NCBI RefSeq assembly: GCF_002865645.1
Contig: NW_020194518.1
Coordinates: 1,425,463 to 1,489,462, forward strand
Reading direction: 5' to 3'
DNA from: Hyaloscypha bicolor E
Taxonomy: Eukaryota > Ascomycota > Leotiomycetes > Helotiales > Hyaloscyphaceae
DNA length: 64,000 bases
Shown here: in pieces, positions 24,262-35,916 of the stretch
Layout of the letters: every line of letters starts with the position of its first letter
Numbering within the stretch: position 1 is the first letter of the stretch
Position numbers and translations under genes: made by a program
The notes under the pieces: model-generated
What the model was told of the DNA's origin: nothing
Database searches by the model: none
The model's input: only the letters and a program-made list of their open reading frames with translations

Positions 24262-25027
24262 ATGAGTGAAGGAAGACCACAGATAATCGGCCCCGATTCC
24301 GGCCCTGAGCCTCCGTTCCCACTGCGCATGGGAGGCAAGGTCGTGAGTGGTTTTGGCAGAGGGAGTAAAGAGGTATGTCCACTCTCTTCCTTTCAATCCC
24401 TTCCCCCATTCAATATACCCTCTGCCTTACACTCCTTCTTAATATCTAAGAATGGAGGGTACGGAACTCGAAGGATCATTGAGCACAGAATACTAACAAC
24501 CACAGCTCGGTATCCCGACAGCAAACATACCAGTAGAAGGCGTCTCCTGGATCGAAACTGCCGAATCCGGTGTCTACTTTGGCTGGGCAGGCATCCAGCT
24601 TCCGCCCTCGCACCCCGACCTTACGAAAAAGAACCAAGACTCAACGGCACCATCCATAAACCCCACGCCCACCAACCCTTCCCCTCAAACAACCACCTAC
24701 CCTTCCGCGCCCTCTCCGCCTTCTGCCGCTCTAGAGAAAGGATGGAGATTATACCCCATGGTGATGTCTATCGGGTATAACCCATTTTACAAAAATACGG
24801 TCAGGAGTGCAGAGGTACATATTTTGCATCGGTTTGAGAAGGACTTTTATGGGTGTGAGATGCGGGTTAGTATTCTGGGGTTCATAAGGAAGGAATTGGA
24901 TTATGTGAGCCTGGAGGCATTGATTGGGGATATTGAGACGGACTGTAGGGTTGCGGGTGCGAGTTTGGATAGGGAACACTGGCAGGGGAAGGGGGAAATG
25001 AAGTACCTAACAGGTGAAGAGGACTAA
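24262..25027 (+). CDS. FMN1: Riboflavin kinase
   Basis: Two exons (24262-24372, 24506-25027) join in phase to 210 aa. The enzyme phosphorylates riboflavin with ATP to FMN. The fold's signature is present: [20 protein letters not shown], with PTAN binding Mg-ATP and split from the N-terminus by the 133-nt intron. [10 protein letters not shown] follows, then [13 protein letters not shown] and [17 protein letters not shown], in which the Glu is the expected catalytic base. A 30-40 residue Pro/Ser/Thr-rich insertion ([17 protein letters not shown]) sits between strands, as in other Pezizomycotina orthologues. The start at 24262 puts GKVV near residue 25, as expected. A cytosolic housekeeping enzyme. 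Confidence 0.95.
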
Positions 25028-27259
25028 GGAGGAAGGATGGGATGGGATGGGGCCGGGAGAGCGGCCGGATGGCGGTATAGGAAAGGGAATAACGACGGGA
25101 AAGAGGTCACGATTTCCGGAGGTTTTATCGTTGCTTTCTGCCGGCGCGGGATAGAATATCGGGCGGGTAGAAGGAAAGCGCTGATAGATTAGAAAGCATG
25201 GATTTCACTACTTTTCTGTTTCTGTTCGGAGGGAATCCAAGTTGGATAGTATCTTCAACCATGTGGTTTTCACTTCATTTCGCATCGGGAGCTTCACTTC
25301 CTCAATCTCTCTCAACTTCCTCTTCCAGCACTTCTGCATCACACCTCCAATCTCACTCCCGAAATCGTCTCCCAAAACGTGTCGAAGTTTGATCGATCTT
25401 CATCCCAATCTATCTCCTTTCCTCATCGAACTCGCTTCAATTTCCTAATTCATCCCCGTTCACATATCCACGCAAACTTGCCCCTCCACTGTAGCACAAA
25501 CAACCCCTCATCTCATCATACTCTCCTTTTCAATTCATTTCAAGACACAAACACTTCGCCAGACACGTGGTGCCTCGGCCCGGGTCACTGCATCTCTATC
25601 TCTCTCTCTCGCCTGCAAAGCTGTGCAACTATGCATGTCTCTCTTTCTGGAATCCAGGGGAGAGGTTTGGTAACGCTGCTTTGCGCTAGGGTCGTGGGAC
25701 GGTGGGACGGGACCGTGATACCGTTACGACGGTACAAAGACAGAGGGGTGAGTGAAAATAGAGAGGGGGCTTGCATTGCGTCATGTCGAGGTTGCTGGAA
25801 AGGGAAAGAGAGAGAGAGGAGATGGGAGGAAATGGTGTACGACTCCCGGTTGACAATCAAGTTGGAGAGCAAATCTTGGAATATTTTGATTGGGCACTTT
25901 TTGAAACGGGGGGGCGAAAGACGAAAAACTCTTCTCTCTTTGATTTATTTGTAAGAGGGTAGGATCTTTTGTAGCAAAAAAAGTACCTTCCCGGATATAT
26001 GTTCTGAAGAACGAGGGGAACAGGACCAAGTATTCGCTTGGAAATGTTACGGTGCACTAAGATTGATAAGTATCATGATTCACTCCTTTTAAGCTTCACT
26101 ACTAATACATCCAACCCCAAACAACATTATCTCCTAGTAGAAACCAATTCACCTTTTAACTACGACTTACAACAAAACTTCACAGCCTTTCCCGTGAAAC
26201 GCGGCTGAGGTTTTGGGGGGGGGGGGGGGGGGTGCCCGGGGGTGGGCATCACGTGCTGTGTGCATGTTTGGAAATGTAGATTTGAAAGATTAGAGAAGAG
26301 AGAGGGAAGGAGCAAACCCGGAGGATGTTTCGCAAGATAGAAGTACCCTCGTATGCAAATTTTCAAGAGGAGGAGGAGAGCAATCTCCAAGCACTCAACT
26401 TGTCGAGAGTTCTCGTGTGTCACTGGATCTTGAGCCTCAGCCAACGTTGAATTCTACCATTCTACACGACAACACCCTCGCAACTTTATCTTGCAAGACA
26501 ACCGAAAATGGAGTCGCGAAACAGTTCCCTGGACATCCAAAAACCCTTGATTGAAGATTGAAGATCGAATCCGCAGAAGTCATGAAGTTCGAGATCGGCG
26601 AGAGGGTCACCTCGCTAAACACCCCCCGCTAAAAACCACCCGCCAGCTCGCGCCCTTCCCGCCCCCCCGAAGTCAACCCCTGTATTTTTTCGTTTCGCCA
26701 GCCTCAGCACCAACGCGCAAAAAAGTGCGATGGCGGGACAACAAGAAGGCTGGGGGCTGGGCTTCGCACACCTACAAGACCAGCGACCAGTCTCGGGTTC
26801 TCTGGATTTTCTTTGTTCCATTCATCCATTCTTCCACAATTGAAAGACGATAACCTCATCGAAAAAAAGCAAGAGCTGGTTGAGATTGAAAAGGAAGAAG
26901 GAAGCTTGAAGAGAAGGCAGTTTGTTGTTGATAGTCAGCCTCGTGGTTGCTAGGGGGAAACCTTGAAAGCAGGAGAGAGGGAAAGGTACAATGAGAAACC
27001 ACCACGAATGGAAATGGAGAATAGTTCACTGACTTTTTTGCTCTAGAAATTATCTCGTCCGATTTCGAGCTTTCGTCTGATCTCGAACCTCAAAAACACA
27101 ATTCACCAACCAAGTTCTCGTCCGATCCTTTCGCCGCCGCCACTTCCTCACCACACTTCTCTCCACATCGAAACCTCAACATCACACAACCACGACTCAC
27201 CCCCTCCACCTCAATCTATCCAGCAATACACTTAGCTCGCTACGCTCGCACCCGCAAAC
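25028..27259. other. Intergenic region with low-complexity tracts; no gene recognised
   Basis: About 2.2 kb. Open stretches on both strands (for example 25379-25954 plus) overlap each other, have Ser/Leu/Arg-rich content without domains, and are probably chance. A perfect G18 run lies at 26215-26232. From about 26.6 kb, long C/T- and A/C-rich segments suggest promoter and 5' UTR of the small membrane-protein gene. A spliced 5' UTR intron is possible near 26.97-27.05 kb but not shown. Confidence 0.5.
26215..26232. repeat. Poly-G tract (G18)
   Basis: Eighteen consecutive G followed by TGCCCGGGGGTGGG. The downstream short G runs could allow a G-quadruplex. The run length may also be an assembly artefact. 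Confidence 0.8.
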
Positions 27260-27424
27260 ATGGTCCAAGAAAACGACGTGATCGCGATAATCATCATCGT
27301 GCTCTTCTTCGTGCTCGCACTGATCGCGTTCGGGATCTACAGACTGGTGCACGAGGCGCGCGGGAGCAGCAGCGGCGGCAGCAGGAGCGTGACCGAAACG
27401 ACCAGGAGTTTGGCTGATGACTGA
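27260..27424 (+). CDS. 54-aa single-pass membrane protein, function unknown
   Basis: An ATG at 27260 in CGCAAACATGG context opens a 54-codon frame ending TGA at 27422-27424. Residues 1-7 (MVQENDV) are hydrophilic. Residues 8-27 form one strong hydrophobic helix (IAIIIIVLFFVLALIAFGIY). The tail is RLVHEARG followed by Ser/Gly- and Thr-rich sequence, basic first, so the C-terminus is probably cytosolic. The upstream 600 bp look like a fungal promoter and leader, and the next gene is convergent. I do not recognise a named family. Small tail-type membrane proteins of this form are common but poorly annotated in ascomycetes. Coding is inferred from composition and start context only. Confidence 0.5.
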   Translation: MVQENDVIAIIIIVLFFVLALIAFGIYRLVHEARGSSSGGSRSVTETTRSLADD

Positions 27425-28149
27425 TCTCTCCTTGCTCATCCCTTTCGCGTTCGAAGATTCGTGTGGTGCATTGGGGACTGAGTGGAGGATATACCAAGGA
27501 GAATGGAAATAGAAGGGGGCTAGGGTAATGATTGCAGAGATTATATTGATGTTATATGGACATGAGAAGGACATACAGCGATGGAATGGTTATATGGATA
27601 AATGGTTTAGATGTATATATGCATAGCATGGCGTTTGATGGGTTATGAAGATATATGGTCATTGAAGACCCAAATAAATAAGAATCACATGTACAACCAC
27701 CAACTTCATTCAACTTCCACTGTCAAGATCTTCGGCAAGTTTTCAATTACGAATTCTATCCGCACAAGGACCATTACTCAAGAAAGAGGCCTCTTGTTTT
27801 CATTCTTTCTGTACACACAAAGGTAAGAAGGCACGCGATATCAAGTCCGGCATCGCAGTTCTTCGCAGAATCCCAGATCAACGCCAGCCATTCCCACCAC
27901 GCCCCCTATCCCATCCCGTGCATGACATAGGAAAGAATGACGGTCCGATGATGTGCTGCTTCATAAGTCCTACATATGAAAAGGCGCAAGAAGGCACGCA
28001 TGCATGCCATTATTTACCTTTATTTTGTGCTGTGTGTTCTATTCCCATTCCCCCGGTCGTATCCAAGCCTATGCAATGAATATGCAGTAAGCTATGCTCA
28101 TCCCTCATTCCCATCATGCAATTCATCCAGCCATAACCCGCCCCTCAAC
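27425..28149. other. 3' regions of convergent genes; no gene recognised
   Basis: About 0.7 kb between the small membrane-protein gene and the CDK1 stop codon. It is moderately AT-rich at 27.53-27.80 kb with ATATGGATAAATGG-type repeats, consistent with 3' UTRs. Nothing else is supported. Confidence 0.6.
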
Positions 28150-29288
28150 TCAGTGGAATCCGTTCTGGCCCTTGTATGTAGGTCCCAATCCCCGACCAGA
28201 GTATGCAGCGCTTCCGTCTTCGAAGTAGGGGTGCATGCAAGATTGCTTGGCTGAGATTCGTCCGGCGGGGTCGTAGACGAGCATTTGCTCGAGGAGGTCG
28301 AGGCCGTTCTCGTCAAGGTTTGAGCACAGGGCTACGTTCTCATCACGAATCCATTTTGGGAATGAGGGCTTGAAGTCGGGGAAGCAGGTCCTGTCAGAGA
28401 CGCCTGGCCACTCGGCTTCGGTGGGAGTACCTAGAAGCCTTTTCTTGTTAGAAAAAGCGGGGAAAACCAGGCAAAGGGAACGTACTTGAAGATCTTGAAG
28501 ATTTCGTCAATTTCGGAATCACCTGGGAACAGAGGTTTTCTCGTGCACATCTCTGCGAAGATACAGCCAACGGACCACATATCAACACCAGTCGAGTATT
28601 GACGACCACCTAGAAGAATCTCGGGCGATCGATACCACAGTGTGACGACCTCATGGGTATATGTTCGAAGGGGTACACCAAACGCGCGGGCCAAACCAAA
28701 ATCCGCCAACTTGAGGTTTCCGTCCCGATCGATGAGCAAGTTCTGCGGCTTGAGATCGCGGTGGAGAATTCGATGGCTGTGGCAGTATCTGACACCCTCG
28801 CACAACTGGCTCATAAACTTCTTTACCATCGCGTCACCCAGGCCAAGTCGTCCCAATTCTGGTCCAGAGCCTTCTGGTAAAGTCTTGCCTCTGCCGCCAT
28901 CGCTAACTGGGAGAGACTCCATGTATTTCTTCAAATCCAGGTCAAGAAACTCGAAAACCAGGTACAGCTTGTGGCCATCGGCGTGTACGATGTTGAAGAG
29001 TCGGACGATATTCGGGTCGTTCATCTCCTTGAGGAGGGAAATCTCACGGATGGCCGTGCTGGGAACCCCTTCATCCTCGGCCTCAAGACGGATCTTCTTC
29101 AGCGCAACGATTCGGCCATTGTGCGCCAGGTCCTTGGCCTTGTATACAACTCCGTATGTTCCTAGACATGCAAATGTAAGCACGAGAACCCGCGTTTATG
29201 CCTGTAGCCATTGCGTGATTCGCAAACTCGAATCTGCAGGCATTGACTGACCTTCTCCAACTTTCTCCAGCTTCTGATAGTTCTCCAT
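28150..29288 (-). CDS. cdk1: Cyclin-dependent kinase 1 (Cdc2/Cdc28)
   Basis: Three exons on the minus strand (29288-29252, 29161-28486, 28438-28150) give 333 aa. The product is the mitotic Ser/Thr kinase that pairs with cyclins to drive G1/S and G2/M. Visible signatures are [20 protein letters not shown] with the inhibitory Thr-Tyr pair, VALKKIRLE (ATP Lys), [13 protein letters not shown] (the PSTAIRE cyclin helix), [20 protein letters not shown], and the T-loop [20 protein letters not shown] with the activating Thr. A Gly-rich segment of roughly 20 residues ([20 protein letters not shown]) expands the loop before helix D, as in many filamentous fungi. The C-terminus ends GQNGFH. It shares a promoter region of about 0.5 kb with the divergent AlkB-like gene. 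Expected essential. Confidence 0.97.
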
Positions 29289-29793
29289 GTTGAAGTATGC
29301 TTTTCTCGGGGTGCAAAAGAGTGTGGGAGACTAAGTGATGCAGGTAAAGCTGCTGATTGAGGGTTCTGGTGGGGCGGTGAATGAGGGGCCGTCTTCGTTC
29401 AGTCTCGCTGCATCGGGTCGCAGGTGAAGTATTTGCGAAAGATTAGGAAAGTAGACAGTCAGCAATATCCGGAATCAAGGTCGAATCGGTCGTCGGGGTC
29501 CTGGGATTGTCGTGGTCAAAGGTGGTTGTTGTCGTCAGGAGTAAACAAAAGTTTGGCGCGCAAGTCAACATGGCGGGACGCGAAAATTGGTGCCTCGCTA
29601 AAATTACGGCTGAAGCAATGAAAATGGATCTCAACCACATCACATCGTCATTCTCATTCATGCATTCTAGGCTCTGCTGCTTCAAATTCGTCAATTGATG
29701 AATATTCGCCACCAGATTCGATTGATGTGTGGGCATCTTCCCTCAAATTCTCTCTAGGAAGGAGCTGATGGAGAGTCATTCGCCAGACCGGAA
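29289..29793. promoter_or_regulatory. Divergent promoter region between CDK1 and AlkB-like gene
   Basis: 505 bp separate the two start codons, which face away from each other, so both promoters and leaders must lie here. No specific factor site is claimed. Confidence 0.6.
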
Positions 29794-30879
29794 ATGACGG
29801 GCCATCTAGATTTCAATCCAAATGAAACACCTCCACAAGAGCTCAAGGATGTGTTCAAGTCATGGAAGGGCCAATTGACGCCAGAACGAGACCGACATCT
29901 CAATGAAAATGTTGTTAACATGCCACACTTGGACGGCATTCCGCATCATCGCTTGGCTGAAATCTTCGACCGGTTTTCTGTGTCCGATGTTGCAAACAAG
30001 CCAGATATCACAGAGCAAGTAGCTTTGGACTCGTCTATCTCCGTCTATAATTCCCAGTATATTCCAGGTACGAAGGCAGTCAAATACGTATATTCGTCAA
30101 GGGCGAAGCTTTCGAGCAGTCATTGTGTTCTTTCCTATAGTTTCTGACTTAACCCAGGCCTTCTGATATTGCCTTCTCTGCTGCCTCCAACAACACAAAA
30201 GACGCTGCTTTCACATTTGCTGCATCGTGATCTTTCAACCCCGAATCACAAGACAAACCTCCACCTTCATTATGACGTCAATTATCCTGATCGGCAAGCT
30301 TCTTTCTTCTCCATTGACCCAAGTACTATTACATTCCAGCCAAAGGACCCAGTAATACACCCACCTCTAACCGCCAAAGCTGTTCTGGAGAAGAAGTTGC
30401 GTTGGACAACCCTAGGCGGGCAATATGACTGGACCAACAAAGTCTATCCAGCTGAGGAACCACCAAAATTTCCTTCAGATATCGCTGGACTTCTTCGTGG
30501 CCTCTTCCCCGACATGGAGCCAGAGGCAGCAATCGTCAATCTATATTCTCCAGGAGACACCTTGAGCTTGCACCGCGATGTCAGTGAAGAGGTCGATCGA
30601 GGTCTGGTTAGCGTCAGCCTAGGCTGCGACGCTATCTTTATCATCGGCCTTCAAGATAAGACTTCTGGAGCTACTCAATACGAAGTATTGCGCTTGAAAT
30701 CCGGCGATGCAGTCTTTATGAGCGGACAATCGCGGTTTGCTTGGCATGGCGTTCCCAAGATCATTCCAGGAACTTGTCCCGATTATCTATCAGATTGGCC
30801 AGGAAAGGAGTTCCCAGAATGGAAGAACTGGATGAGCAACAAGAGGATCAACCTCAACGTCCGTCAAATGCGAGAGTAG
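29794..30879 (+). CDS. AlkB-like Fe(II)/2-oxoglutarate dioxygenase (ALKBH1 type)
   Basis: Two exons (29794-30067, 30158-30879) give 331 aa. The jelly-roll core is recognisable: EAAIVNLYSPGDTLSLHRD contributes the His and Asp iron ligands (HRD), FAWHGVPKI contributes the distal His, and RINLNVRQ carries the two Arg typical of 2-oxoglutarate binding. GLLILPSLL and the long N-terminal region resemble the fungal ALKBH1/Abh1 group. That group acts on methylated nucleic acids or, in some members, has AP-lyase activity. The in-frame upstream ATG near 29768 runs into a stop, so 29794 is the start. The exact substrate cannot be read from sequence. No organellar signal is evident. Confidence 0.9.
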
Positions 30880-31128
30880 ATATATTGCTTGGCCAATTCC
30901 TCGCCTTCCCTTGAAGATCTGTTTTGGCAGCAACCCACTTTTGACAACGGGACACCGTCGGCAGAATTCCGCATCCCTTCCCTGTCAATTACCCCTCCAC
31001 GATAACGACACGAAGTATCACTGCCCATTCTCAACTCCAACGTCAGGTGATACAAACACAAATAACACATTTGATCTGGAATATTCAGACCGGACCTCGA
31101 ATTCGATACCCTGGAGACACTGAGAACA

Positions 31129-33113
31129 ATGGCAAACTGGAAGGAGTTGGGAGAAGCCAAGCGTGACTCAGTCAACGCCTTGATTCCCAAAGCTTGGCTC
31201 TTACCAACCCCACTTCCACCGCCCACAGAACAAAGGGATGTCACAGGAAAATACATCCAGCAATTTCTTACACCACGAGAGATTGAAATCACTGAAACCG
31301 ATGCTGTGGGAATTATCAAGAATACCACAACTGCAACATGGAAAGCTCGAGAAGTTGCCGAGGCGTTCTGTCACAGAGCCGCGCTCGCTCATCAGATGGT
31401 TTAGGACTCCGTTATCACCGAATTTGGAGACATGCTGACTGCACACAGGTCCATTGTCTTCATGAAATATTCTTTGAGGCTGCTATTAATGATGCCGAAT
31501 TACTCGATGAATACTATGCTCAGCATGGCAAACCGCTAGGACCCCTTCATGGTCTTCCTATCAGTCTGAAGGACCAATTTCACGTTAGAGGTGTTGAGAC
31601 GACGATGGGCTATGTTGGCTGGATCGGTACTTTTGAAGGAAAGAAAGGCACTGGAAAAGAAAAGGTCTACGAAAGCGAGATGGTCACTGAGTTGCGAAAC
31701 CTTGGCGCCATTTTGTTCTGCAAGACGAGCGTGCCTCATACTTTGATGGCAGGAGAGACGATTAACAACATCATTGGTTATACTTGGAATCCAAAGAACC
31801 GCCACCTCGCAGCTGGTGGAAGTTCAGGCGGAGAGGGTGCATTGATCCGTTTGAAGGGGAGTCCCGTTGGTTTCGGGACAGACATCGGGGGCAGTATCCG
31901 TATTCTGGCCGCCTTCAATGGACTGTACGGCATCCGGCCATCAAGTGGACGTCTTCCCTACGAAGGAATGGCCAACTCCATGGACGGTCAAAACTCAATT
32001 CTCTCAGTTGTCGGACCACTCGCAAATTCAATTGGAGCATTGAAACTGGTGATCAAAAGCCTTCTCAGCCAGCAGCCATGGTTGCATGATCCATTAGTTG
32101 CTAAAATCCCGTGGCGGGACGAGAAGGAGCAAGAAGTTCTTGATATCGTCAAGGCGGGTAATGGAGGACAACTGGTTTTTGCCATCATGCCCGATGACGG
32201 ATTTGTTCGCCCTCAACCGCCTATTCGAAGAGCCTTGGATGTCGTCGTGAAGACCATAGAGAAACTGGGTCACAAAGTTGTGGATTGGAACCCCCCGGCC
32301 CATGCCAGATGTAACGAGTTGGTGGTATATCTTCCCACCGTCCCCGAAAATATAAGCACAATTTAACACTACACAGTTCAAAATATGGGGATTTGATGGT
32401 GGAGAAGATGGTTTGGTACCAAGTCACCTTCACGAATCTCTCACTGACATTTTATAAAGTCCACACTGCTCTAGGACTTCCAGGCGAGCCGATGTGTGCT
32501 CCAGTTGCGTCTTTCTACGGGATCAAGAAGGAGCAATACACCGCCTCCCAGATCTCCGCAATCAACGTCCTCAAACGCCAATACCAAAAGGAGTACATGG
32601 AATACTGGAATGGAACTGCCTCACACACTGGCACAGGCCGTCCTGTCGACGCGATCATATCGCCGTTGGCCCCCTTTGCCGCTGCTAGACCTGATATGTA
32701 TGACTATACTGGTACGTATTTTCGCAAGTAAGACGCTGACTCGTCTATTTGTTTTGCAGGACACAATTTGGGAGCGGTGAAGAGAAGACTAAACGTGTTC
32801 TTCCAGGGCTTTCTGCGTGGGTAAACCTGCTTGATTACTCGACCGCGGTCCTCCCCGTTACGCTGGTGGATAAGAGCATTGACGTCGTGGATGTGGGATA
32901 TACCCCGAAGAATCCTACGGATGAGAAGATACATCGAAGCTGTGAGTTGTGGCCGTGCTGGATGTTGTAAAGCGCTAATAGAAGGTAGATGATCCTGAGC
33001 TTTATGATGGCGCTCATGTGGCCGTGCAAGTTATTGGGAGGAGATTTCAGGAAGAGAAAGTGCTTACTATCACCGAGATCCTCGGCGATGCTTTGGGAAA
33101 ACATGTTGTCTGA
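31129..33113 (+). CDS. Amidase-signature enzyme (acetamidase type)
   Basis: Six exons (31129-31398, 31449-32324, 32377-32410, 32460-32715, 32760-32941, 32989-33113) join in phase to 580 aa. The Ser-Ser-Lys triad of the amidase-signature family is present: Lys in LPISLKDQF, Ser in AGGSSGGEGAL, and the nucleophile Ser in GFGTDIGGSIR. The start (MANWKELGEAKRDSVNALIP) and C-terminal VNLLDYSTAVLPVT match fungal acetamidases, which hydrolyse short-chain amides to acid and ammonia. Exon 3 is a 34-nt microexon. After the nucleophile the sequence reads SIRILAAFNGLYG where Pro is common (SIRIPAAF). The substrate is not predictable, and nitrogen regulation is likely by analogy only. Confidence 0.93.
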
Positions 33114-33574
33114 GCAAGGAGCTCTCGATATGGACATTTGAAAGCTTTGGTAAGCTAACTGAAACTCGGATGCTGACTTCGTCCGAAAGAGGTACCTGCC
33201 AGTCATGTGATCGACATCTCCCGCTTGGAGTCTTGCGCAATTCCAGCCCTGCATGTCAAGCCTCCTTTCGTTCTTTTTCGGCCGGTGTCTCACTTCCGTC
33301 CAATGTTTCCCCGAGTACCAAAAGCCACAAAGTTTGTGCTGGGGTTGATTGGCTCAGCCGTATCAATCGTCCCCAATTGGGAAACTTAGCCAATAGTCAA
33401 CAAACTTCCCCACTCCAATATTGAACAATTTCTCGACTAGTTTCAGCCGCATCTAGCTGCCAACGGGTCGTCACGTCCCACCCCGCTCTTCGTTTTCTCT
33501 TATCATGTCTTTCTTTCAACCTCGTCACACTCCAGCCTCGCGTGTTCTCCATTTCTTCTCTCCTGGAGATCGCC
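33114..33574. other. Intergenic region, amidase to WW-like gene
   Basis: About 0.46 kb containing the amidase 3' UTR and a C/T-rich promoter upstream of the next start codon (TCATGTCTTTC, CTCTCCTGGAG). No gene seen. Confidence 0.6.
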
Positions 33575-35655
33575 ATGGCGGTCCAGCTCCAAATCACTCT
33601 CCCCCCAGAGTGGGCCTCAGACTTTGATCGCGTCGCTGAGCGATGGTACTTCTTCCACCGTCCTTCTGGGTATTGCCAATATCCCCTCCCCAAGACCGGC
33701 GATGAGATTACTCGTGCCGCTGAGCTGGTCCCTCGACTTCCTCCTCGACCTGTGCAGCAAATCGCGACGACGATGGAGGCGATGTTCATTTCACAAGACA
33801 AGCAGCAGAGTGCGGTTACCGCTGTGGCGGTTCAACAGACGCAATCGACTGCGCCGGTACCAGCTGCTGCTCAGATTATTCAGATGCCACAACAAATTCA
33901 GCAGCCCACATTGGGACTTGGGAATACAGTGCAGCAGAATGTCCCAGGAACACTCCCTGATCCTATCCGCCGTGCTTCTGGTTCTGTTGCAAGAAAACCA
34001 TTGCGAAAGCCATTACCCAGGCAAAATAGTGCCCCGCAACCGCAGCAGCAGCAGCAGCAACAGGCGCAGGCAAGACTCCGCCCTCTGATCCCTATGCGGG
34101 ACCTTTCTGACTTGAGAAATAGACGCCAGTACCGCAGAGACAAGATTCGCAGATAAGCCCTCGAACCTCCATTTCCCAACCTTCGATCCCAGGAACCATG
34201 GTCCAGACACAGCAGCCACTTGCGGCTAGCCCTCGAAGTTCAATATCGGGAAGTTCGTTTGCAGAACTTCCAACGCAGCAGTCTCCGCAGCAGTATACGG
34301 CGAGCTCACGAAGCTCGGTTTCGCAGTCTTCGATCATGGAGTCAACGGTACAGCTTACCCATTCACAATCACTACCCACGAACAGCATATCATATACAAA
34401 TCAAGTCCAACACCAAAACAGCATTGTGCAGTCTCCACAACAACTGGCCAACCCTCAATATTCGAGTACGACAGTTCAGAGCCCAGGAATAACTCCGATA
34501 CAAGAATGGACAGAGACACATGGTGAGTCTGGTCAAGCGGCATCAATTGAGAACCCCGGTGTATCACCCTGGGCAGAGGAATTCGGAGAAGCTCCTCAAA
34601 ACTCAACACAATACCAAAGTCCGTATTCAACATCAAGCAGGCCCAAACTTGCCAACCGTCTGTCTACCTCCGCAATCAAGATGACGAAGAAGTCAATCGA
34701 AGTGTCTAAGAAATCATTTGAATCATCCAAGGGCTACATCAAAGCTCATCCGGGGAAATCGACTGCAATCGCTAGTGGGATCGTTGGTGGAGTTGGCGTC
34801 GTCGCTAATGCGTGTGGGGCGGACGGTCTTTCGGACGCCGTTGCTGCATCGAAGGTGTATTTGAACGTCAAGCGTGCCCAGCAGCGGAGACGGATATCGC
34901 ATAGCGCTCCACATGGTACAGCTCAAGATGTTCCTGCTGGAGCTGCTCAGAATACTGTATCCCCGCCGGTTACAGCCAGTCCATCTGCACAAGAGGTCGC
35001 TCATGAGCTTTTCAAATTAATGCAGCAGCAGGGTCAATTACCCCCTATGGGGCAGAACCCTGCTTCTCAGAACAATAACAGCCAGCCTCACAACCAAGGA
35101 GCCGCATCGAATGCTCAAGCTGCTCCCCAGCAGTATCTCCAACAACAATATACTCAACCACAACTCGTTCCTCAACCCCTGTTCGTCCAGCCAGACCCGT
35201 CAACAATAGTTCAACCCTTCGTTCTCCCATCAACCCAATTCGCACCACAAACATCAGACCCTTCCATCCTAGCCTACCAACCACCTTCTTCGCCAACAAT
35301 CCCTGTGGACCCTCAAACCCTACTTCCCCAATACCCAACCCCACCACTGTCCTTCTCCGACCCCTCCTCGCCAACTTCCTCCCCCTTCGATCCATCGACT
35401 CTCGCCTACGACCAGATCCTACAAGACCAAACGGCGACTGCGATGGCGAGCCAAACTACCCTTGGCCCTCAAACTTTCACGACGAGCATTACGGAGCAGG
35501 ATATATCTGTGCCAGGTGATGGGACGGGGCAGGTGGCGGAGGTGGAGGTGGATACGACGACTGTTGTTGATGGGTCGGCGTCTTGGACGGGGCAAAGTGT
35601 CACAGTTGCGGATTGTGAAAGTGATGGGGATTATGGGGACGATTATGACTTTTGA
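33575..35655 (+). CDS. WW-like domain, Gln/Ser/Pro-rich protein (reading frame interrupted once)
   Basis: The frame from 33575 encodes LPPEWASDFDRVAERWYFFH and YCQYPLPKTGDE, a WW-type proline-ligand module at about residues 9-43, then Q/P-rich sequence with a Q7 run. That frame stops at 34154-34156. A second frame, open from 34123, continues to 35655 with the same S/P/Q style and a repeated SPR(T/S)SIS motif. It also has a conserved-looking Gly-rich helix, GIVGGVGVVANACGADGLSD, and an acidic end. The two frames overlap and probably form one gene of roughly 650-690 aa. Either a weak-donor intron (for example 34029-34129, GT...AG with CTGAC near the 3' end) removes the polyQ region, or there is a one-base deletion. 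Function is unknown; WW proteins bind Pro-rich partners. Confidence 0.6.
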
Positions 35656-35916
35656 GGATTGGAGGTGGTCGTTCCTGCCTGACTCCGGACCATTTCTGGA
35701 GTTATCAGGCGTCATTGTAAGATCTTACAGCGCATCTGCAGGTCATTAAGAATAATGCATCTTCTTGTTCTGCGGACTTGGATACATTGTGCACGCTTCT
35801 CAACCGGCTGCGTATGATGTTCCCAAAGCATTTGAAGCAATAGTTAAATGTCAGGTCAGCTGCAGCCGCTCGACTTAGACCTCGCCTCTCCTTCCGAGAT
35901 CTCTAAAGTCTGGCAC

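Noticed and set aside
25198..25954. Plus-strand open frames between FMN1 and the small membrane-protein gene
   Set aside because: Ser/Leu/Arg-rich without domains, with antisense frames of equal length; probably chance.
34220..34492. Arg-rich frame just after the first WW-like frame
   Set aside because: It is the off-frame reading of the Ser/Gln-rich second half, which is open for more than 480 codons in its own frame.
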